Assembly: GCA_946902985.2 (NCBI GenBank)
Contig: OX336395.1
Span: 16,656,708 to 16,720,707 of the forward strand
DNA length: 64,000 nt
Reading direction: 5' to 3'
Source of the DNA: Meconema thalassinum
Lineage: Eukaryota > Arthropoda > Insecta > Orthoptera > Tettigoniidae
The position numbers and the translations under genes are program-made. Every line of letters starts with the position of its first letter. The first letter of the stretch is position 1. Positions 59,901 through 64,000 of the stretch are shown here, piece by piece. Under the pieces are notes generated by a model that saw nothing but the letters and a program-made list of their open reading frames with translations, did no database searches and had not been told where the DNA came from.

Positions 59901-60199
59901 CTGTACCAATGAACCGAATTTCATGTTTTAGATGTTCAGTCAACGCAGAATATCACCTTCTTTAATATTGAAGTGATTGATATTTTCCGTCCGACGTACC
60001 GTTCTTGAGCTACAAGCAAAAACCTGAAAAGAGGAAAAATGTCAAAGTTATCGGGTCCCAAAATTTATGCAGAACACTTGGGATGGTGCAAACTCGGATT
60101 ACACGCATTTAGGAACAAGCGAAGGTATTAAAACAATTTCCAGCTTTCTGGAAATTAATTCCTCAAAATACTTTTTTTGGATCCAATTTGATTGGTCTG
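56994..60199 (-). mobile_element. 3.2-kb long-TIR element at a TA site, with a PIN/FEN-like gene
   Basis: C1 lacks this segment precisely, and TA lies at both borders (56992-56993, 60200-60201). The first about 430 bp (56994-57430) and last about 410 bp (59785-60199) are inverted copies. Both start with CA(G/A)TCAAATT(A/G)GAT-like sequence and share GAGGAATTAATTT, AGAAAGCTGGAA, CCGAGTTTGCACCATCCCAA and CAGGTTTTTGCTTGTAGCTC. The gene at 57898-59924 begins inside the right TIR. The left TIR carries a decayed mirror of its first codons. Long TIRs plus a TA target point to a DNA transposon; the superfamily is not identified. Confidence 0.72.
57898..59924 (-). pseudogene. PIN/FEN-like nuclease-related protein gene, several disabling changes
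   Basis: Reading leftward from ATG at 59924: about 165 codons with VMSISTGVTGDVKIDCHEAF, a frameshift at the A-run near 59425, RVVPLKAFNTKVRIHGEDIP, a second shift near 59285, PYPLSIFDDSGMRNTKKSMF, IVIVGGSFYIEWF, a third shift near 59030, then FTETMTATMPKEQFLSNDSN, GEDTDLLILL, LFLHAISGCGTTSAF and RPKDPLSWGW. A TAA at 58117 is followed in frame by CLNCHGQSC and an acidic tail to TGA at 57898. This order recalls an uncharacterised, repeated family of animal genomes whose middle part resembles PIN/FEN nucleases. As I recall that family, acidic positions have changed here (GCDTTS to GCGTTS; DAD to DAY). Shifts at homopolymers could also be assembly errors. Confidence 0.65.
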
Positions 60200-60577
60200 T
60201 AAGTGAAGTGTGTGAGAGTGAATATTCTACTGATGGCGACGGCTTTGATTTTTCTGACGAAAATCCAACTAATGCCGGAGGACTGTAAACGTATATCATT
60301 GTAGAAATTGATCGTACTCGATACCTATTTGATAGAATTACTCTATGCTTGGGATATTTATAAACAATTAAATAAATATTAACATTCTTATCACAAAATA
60401 TGCTATTTAGATTGTGTAGGCTGTCAAATTTATATTAAGATTTCCAATTATTTTCTTTCTCACAGGATTATTTTTACAGACTTTATTAATACCCAAATGT
60501 AGGAAATTGTAATTATTTAGCTCCTAGTTCGTGAATAATTTGTTTTCCAGCTAGAGAAAAAAAATACCAACACACTA

Positions 60578-61095
60578 TCATGAAAACTAAATTGTTTGAC
60601 ATTTTGAAAACGTTTGGAATAAAGTACAGGGACAGGAGGGTGATCTACAATCTATACAGAAACCAGACAGCAGTCTGGAGCGTTGCGCTCTATGGAAGTG
60701 AAACGTGGACTATTGGTGTAGCAGGAAAGAGGAGAATTGAAGAGTTAATAATGTGGTGTTATAGGAGAATGATGAAGATCAGATGGGTAGATAGGGTTAC
60801 AAACAAAGAGGTATTAAGACTAGTGGGAGAGGAGATATGTTTCTGGCGGCTGCTAATAAAGAGAAGAGATAGGTTGGTAGGACACATAATAAGACACCCA
60901 GGAATAGCAAGCTTGGTTATGGAAGGAAGGGTCGAGGACAAGAACTGTAAGGGTAGACCAAGGTTAGAATATGTTGAACAGATTGCCTCGGATGTAGGGT
61001 GTGGCAGCAATATAGAGATGAAACGATTAGTTCAGCACTGGGAGGCAAGGAGATCTGCATCAAACCAGTCAAAGGACTGAAGACTCAAAATACAT
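60578..61095 (+). pseudogene. LINE fragment with internal RT deletion
   Basis: The frame runs 166 codons. KLFDILKTFGIKYRDRRVIY and NLYRNQTAV come from the RT fingers. They are followed immediately by WSVALYGSETWTIGVAGKRR, which normally lies about 150 residues further on, after the FADD active site. The C-terminal region then continues normally (EELIMWCYRRMMKIRWVDRV, LVGHIIRHPG, GRPRLEYV). The copy therefore lost the whole catalytic core yet kept frame. It starts directly at the end of element C2. The 3' end has GGACTGAAGACTCAAAA. Confidence 0.8.
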
Positions 61096-61364
61096 CTTGA
61101 ACAAGTAGTTCGGTGAAGAACTATACAGCCTATTTTCATATATCCTACTTATGTTAATTGCTTCTATCAACATACAAAATTTCAGTTTGATTGCTATAAT
61201 AGATTCGTAGATATTGAGAAGGGACTAAATATTGCGGATGCTCGCCATGTTGGATTTTTATATATGTAGGTCTTAGAGTTACGTACTGTTACATTTCATT
61301 GTGTACGTGTAGTATTCAAACGTCAATCGCATGATTAGGACACAAGAAGTAAAAACAAGATTAT

Positions 61365-62480
61365 AAATTTCGCACAGCTGCCATCTTGTGGTTATGGAAA
61401 CAATTTAAAAAAATAGATGCCAGTAGATAACATTTGTATAAGGATTTACTGTACCAAGTGTCACTGCACTCAAACGGTTAAATTGCGAGAAACGACCATG
61501 TGAATATTTATACTTCACGTCACCTCCATGTTGGATTTATGATCACCAGGTTATTAAAAGTCCTATAGGTGAACTTATGTTCATAGCCCTTTTAAACATT
61601 AAAAAAATCAGTTTGATTCGAAGATATTGAGATCCATCAAATCTTTCGGATGGTCGCCATGTTGGATTGTTGTACGTATTGGCCATAGAGTCATGTACCA
61701 TTATAGGAAAATTATTGCGTGGGTTAATTATTCAAACTTTCAATTGGATCGCATGAATACGACACAAGAAATAAAAACTTAATTTTAAAATTCGCACAGC
61801 CGCTATCTTGAGGTTATGTAAACAATTGAACTAAATTAGATACCAGTGCATTACAATGTGTATAAACATTTCCTGCACCAAGTTCATTGCGCTTGGATCA
61901 TTAAATCGTGAGAAAGGTCTATTTAATATTTCAAATTCACTTGGCCGCCATATTCGTTTTGTAGTTAACCGGTGTTTGTAGGTCTTCTAGGTGAAATTCC
62001 AGTAGTGCCCTTTATCTCCGTACAAAATTTCAGAGTGACACCGGTAAAAGTTTCAGAGAAATAGAATGCCGGTGAAATATTTCGCACAGCCGCCATCTTG
62101 AGGTTATATAAACAATTGAACGAAGTTACATGTCGATGCATTAAATGTGTATACACACATACTGTACCTAGTTTTATTGCGGTTGGTTGGTTGGTTAAAT
62201 CGCGAGAAACGTCTAATTAAAAGTCGCAACTTCGATTGGCCACCATGTTGGTTTTGTAGTTACCTGGTTTTTAAAGTCATGTAGGTGAACTTCTAGTAGT
62301 TGCCTCTATCACCGTAAAATATTCCTGGGTGATAACAGTAATAGTTTCGGAGTTATTGAATGCTGGTGAAGTATTTCGCACAACCGCCATGTTGGATTGG
62401 TGAGACGTAACCAAAATAGTGGAATAGTGCTATGAACTTATTGAGTTTCATTGAAATCGCTCTAGCCGTATAAAAGTTAT
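61365..62480 (+). repeat. Diverged tandem repeats of about 290-420 bp, three to four copies
   Basis: TTCGCACAGC(C/T)GCCATCTTG recurs near 61368, 61790, 62080 and (as CAACCGCCATGTTGG) 62374. Each is followed by GTTATG(T/G)AAACAATT, an ATTGCGCTTGG-like stretch, GGCC(G/A)CCATxTT, TTTTGTAGTTA and AGGTGAACTT. Divergence between units is high. The array ends with ATTAGGGGGGGG and CA-rich microsatellite, as the 54110-56025 array does. Confidence 0.7.
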
Positions 62481-62560
62481 TAGGGGGGGGGACACACACA
62501 CCATCACACACAGACAGAAGGTGATCTCATAAGCCTATTTTTTTATATATGAAAATAGGC

Positions 62561-62890
62561 TTAAAATATAGGAGGGAGACTATTTGTAACACTTGTAGTT
62601 TCACAAAGCTTGGCTTGGTAATTTTAGCATATTCACTTATTAAGAGGGAGCGAAACTTGGGTCGTGAATCGCCTTCTAATTCCAGAAATGGCCACCTGAG
62701 AGGTGAGCGCTATTCTCTCGTAATCTGCATTACCGACCATGCTACAGAGGAGAGCGCGCACGGTGGCAGGTGAGAGAGAGAGTGTTTTGCACATAGAGAG
62801 ACAGAGACATTCACTGCTCTTCCCGCAGTGTTGCTAATTGCTATGATGCAAGTCAGTCGGCATTCAATCTACACTCAGCCGACTTCTCCG
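62561..62890. other. Spacer
   Basis: Contains a GAGAGAGAG stretch near 62772. No gene or exon seen. Confidence 0.3.
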
Positions 62891-63567
62891 TTTTCTTCCC
62901 TCAGTGCAGGACTTTCGCAACCTGCCCAAGCGCATGTTGTGATGCAGTCAATCCTCGCCTCATCCGTAATTCTCTCAACGTCTGCTATTCGGAACAGTTT
63001 TCTTCCCTCAGTCTCTCTGCAGGACTTTCGCAACCTGCCCAAGCGCATGTTGTGATGCAGTCAATCCTCGCCTCGCCCGTAATTCTCTCAACGTCTGCTA
63101 TTCGGAACAGTTTTCTTCCCTCAGTCTCTCTGCAGGACTTTCGCAACCTGCCCAAGCGCATGTTGTGATGCAGTCAATCCTCGCCTCGTCCGTAATTCTC
63201 TCAACGTCTGCTATTCGGAACAGTTTTCTTCCCTCAGTCTCTCTGCAGGACTTTCGCAACCTGCCCAAGCGCATGTTGTGATGCAGTCAATCCTCGCCTC
63301 GTCCGTAATTCTCTCAACGTCTGCTATTCGGAACAGTTTTCTTCCCTCAGTCTCTCTGCAGGACTTTCGCAACCGGCCCAAGCGCATGTTGTGATGCAGT
63401 CAATCCTCGCCTCGTCCGTAATTCTCTCAACGTCTGCTATTCGGAACAGTTTTCTTCCCTCAGTCTCTCTGCAGGACTTTCGCAACCTGCCCAAGCGCAT
63501 GTTGTGATGCAGTCAATCTTCGCCTCGTCCGTAATTCTCTCAACGTCTGCTATTCGGAACAGTTTTC
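62891..63567. repeat. 113-bp tandem repeat, six copies
   Basis: The unit includes TTTTCTTCCCTCAGTCTCTC, TGCAGGACTTTCGCAACCTG, CCCAAGCGCATGTTGTGATG and CTCAACGTCTGCTATTCGGA. The period is 113 bp, and copies are nearly identical apart from a shorter first unit and single substitutions. High identity points to recent expansion. ORFs on either strand are by-products. Confidence 0.95.
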
Positions 63568-64000
63568 TTTTTCTTGTAACATAAGATTTCACGTGTGCCC
63601 ACAATTGGGTTGTACCAAAACTACACGATATCCACGCAGGGCCACGACGGTAGAGAGCGATCATGGGCCCCACGGTAATGACTGCCACCCCATATTTGAG
63701 TTCATTCCAAGAATTCCTAATATTCAGGTTTTTCTTAAAATAAATTAAAATGTCAATATTTGGTTATGTGAAATTATGTGGGAAAGGGAAGCTATTCAAT
63801 TTATTGATTTTTCACCAACCAGGCATTTTGCCAGGACATAATCTCATTTTATTTCAATCGTGAATTTTGTACTTTTAAATTTCGTAGCGTGCCTACATTT
63901 TCCAAGTTGCCTTTAGCATTGTAACGTCTGAAATTTCACCTGCTGCCAATAGACTATGTACCTAGGTAAATAACAGTTCTTTAGAAATAACTGAAATTGG
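63568..64000. other. Right edge, nothing recognised
   Basis: Non-coding AT-rich DNA with a short GC-richer stretch at 63620-63690. No supported gene. Confidence 0.3.

Larger units (their letters stand above)
56946..60288 (+). pseudogene. 44-codon ORF of C2, split by the 3.2-kb insertion
   Basis: Codons 1-16 (MARSFSEGAINTVLVL) are at 56946-56993, and codons 17-45 (SEVCESEYSTDGDGFDFSDE and on to NAGGL and stop) at 60202-60288. Removing 56994-60199 plus one TA restores the frame exactly and gives the C1 arrangement. The ORF with apparent start at 60067 is a chance fusion of insertion sequence with the second part. Confidence 0.75.
56122..60577 (-). mobile_element. Element C2, inverted relative of C1
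   Basis: The minus strand of 56122-56993 plus 60200-60577 aligns along its length with C1 (27168-30757). It shares the 78-bp pair, the hammerhead-like motif, one 101-bp unit, the 44-codon ORF and the AT-rich end (TACCAACACACTATC at 60577). It differs by having only one 101-bp unit and by a 3.2-kb insertion at 56994-60199. No clear target duplication was found; the right end abuts a LINE fragment at 60578. Confidence 0.8.

Noticed and set aside
60067..60201. ORF beginning at 60067 as a gene start
   Set aside because: It begins inside the TIR of the 3.2-kb insertion and runs by chance into the 44-codon ORF remnant.
62828..63688. ORFs across the 113-bp array
   Set aside because: They follow the repeat and have no domain.

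Overview
The window looks like AT-rich nuclear DNA of an arthropod, most likely an insect with a large repeat-laden genome. Introns are bounded by GT/AG sites, and the repeats are animal types: non-LTR retrotransposons, Tc1/mariner, hAT-like and piggyBac-like DNA elements, a Helitron end, tRNA-derived SINEs and satellites. The repeat style suggests a polyneopteran insect, but the sequence alone cannot settle this. There is no prokaryotic gene organisation.

Layout. 0.5-13.5 kb: three short candidate coding exons (513-641, 12874-12932, 13376-13451) join in a consistent reading phase and may be the acidic N-terminus of one unrecognised host gene. Its 12.2-kb first intron holds a nearly intact LINE (3153-6820), a tRNA-derived SINE, a hAT-like MITE, and a TA-flanked element (9088-12662) that was itself hit by a second LINE and by an LTR retrotransposon now reduced to a solo LTR. 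14.2-17.6 kb: a 67-bp satellite. 18-24.5 kb: decayed LINEs, one with a tandemly amplified reverse-transcriptase fragment. 25.8-27 kb: a truncated C2H2 zinc-finger gene. 27.2-30.8 kb: element 'C1', with a 10-bp target duplication, about 24 copies of a 101-bp repeat and a degenerate hammerhead-ribozyme motif. 35.5-43.3 kb: a 56-bp satellite of about 113 copies, interrupted by a complete Tc1-like transposon. 43.5-51 kb: a 101-bp minisatellite, a piggyBac-like MITE, a Helitron 3' end and a fold-back element inside a LINE tail. 51.4-56 kb: two families of long tandem repeats, one interrupted by a SINE. 56.1-60.6 kb: element 'C2', an inverted relative of C1 with only one 101-bp unit, interrupted at a TA by a 3.2-kb long-terminal-inverted-repeat element carrying a broken gene resembling PIN/FEN-like nuclease genes of animal genomes. 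60.6-64 kb: a LINE fragment and two more tandem arrays.

The most interesting system is the C1/C2 pair. Both carry the same hammerhead-like fold, the same 101-bp unit (1 copy versus about 24) and the same 44-codon ORF. C1 is intact where C2 received the 3.2-kb insertion, so C1 serves as the empty site. The Tc1-like transposase is the only complete transposase gene seen; most other element genes carry stops or frameshifts.
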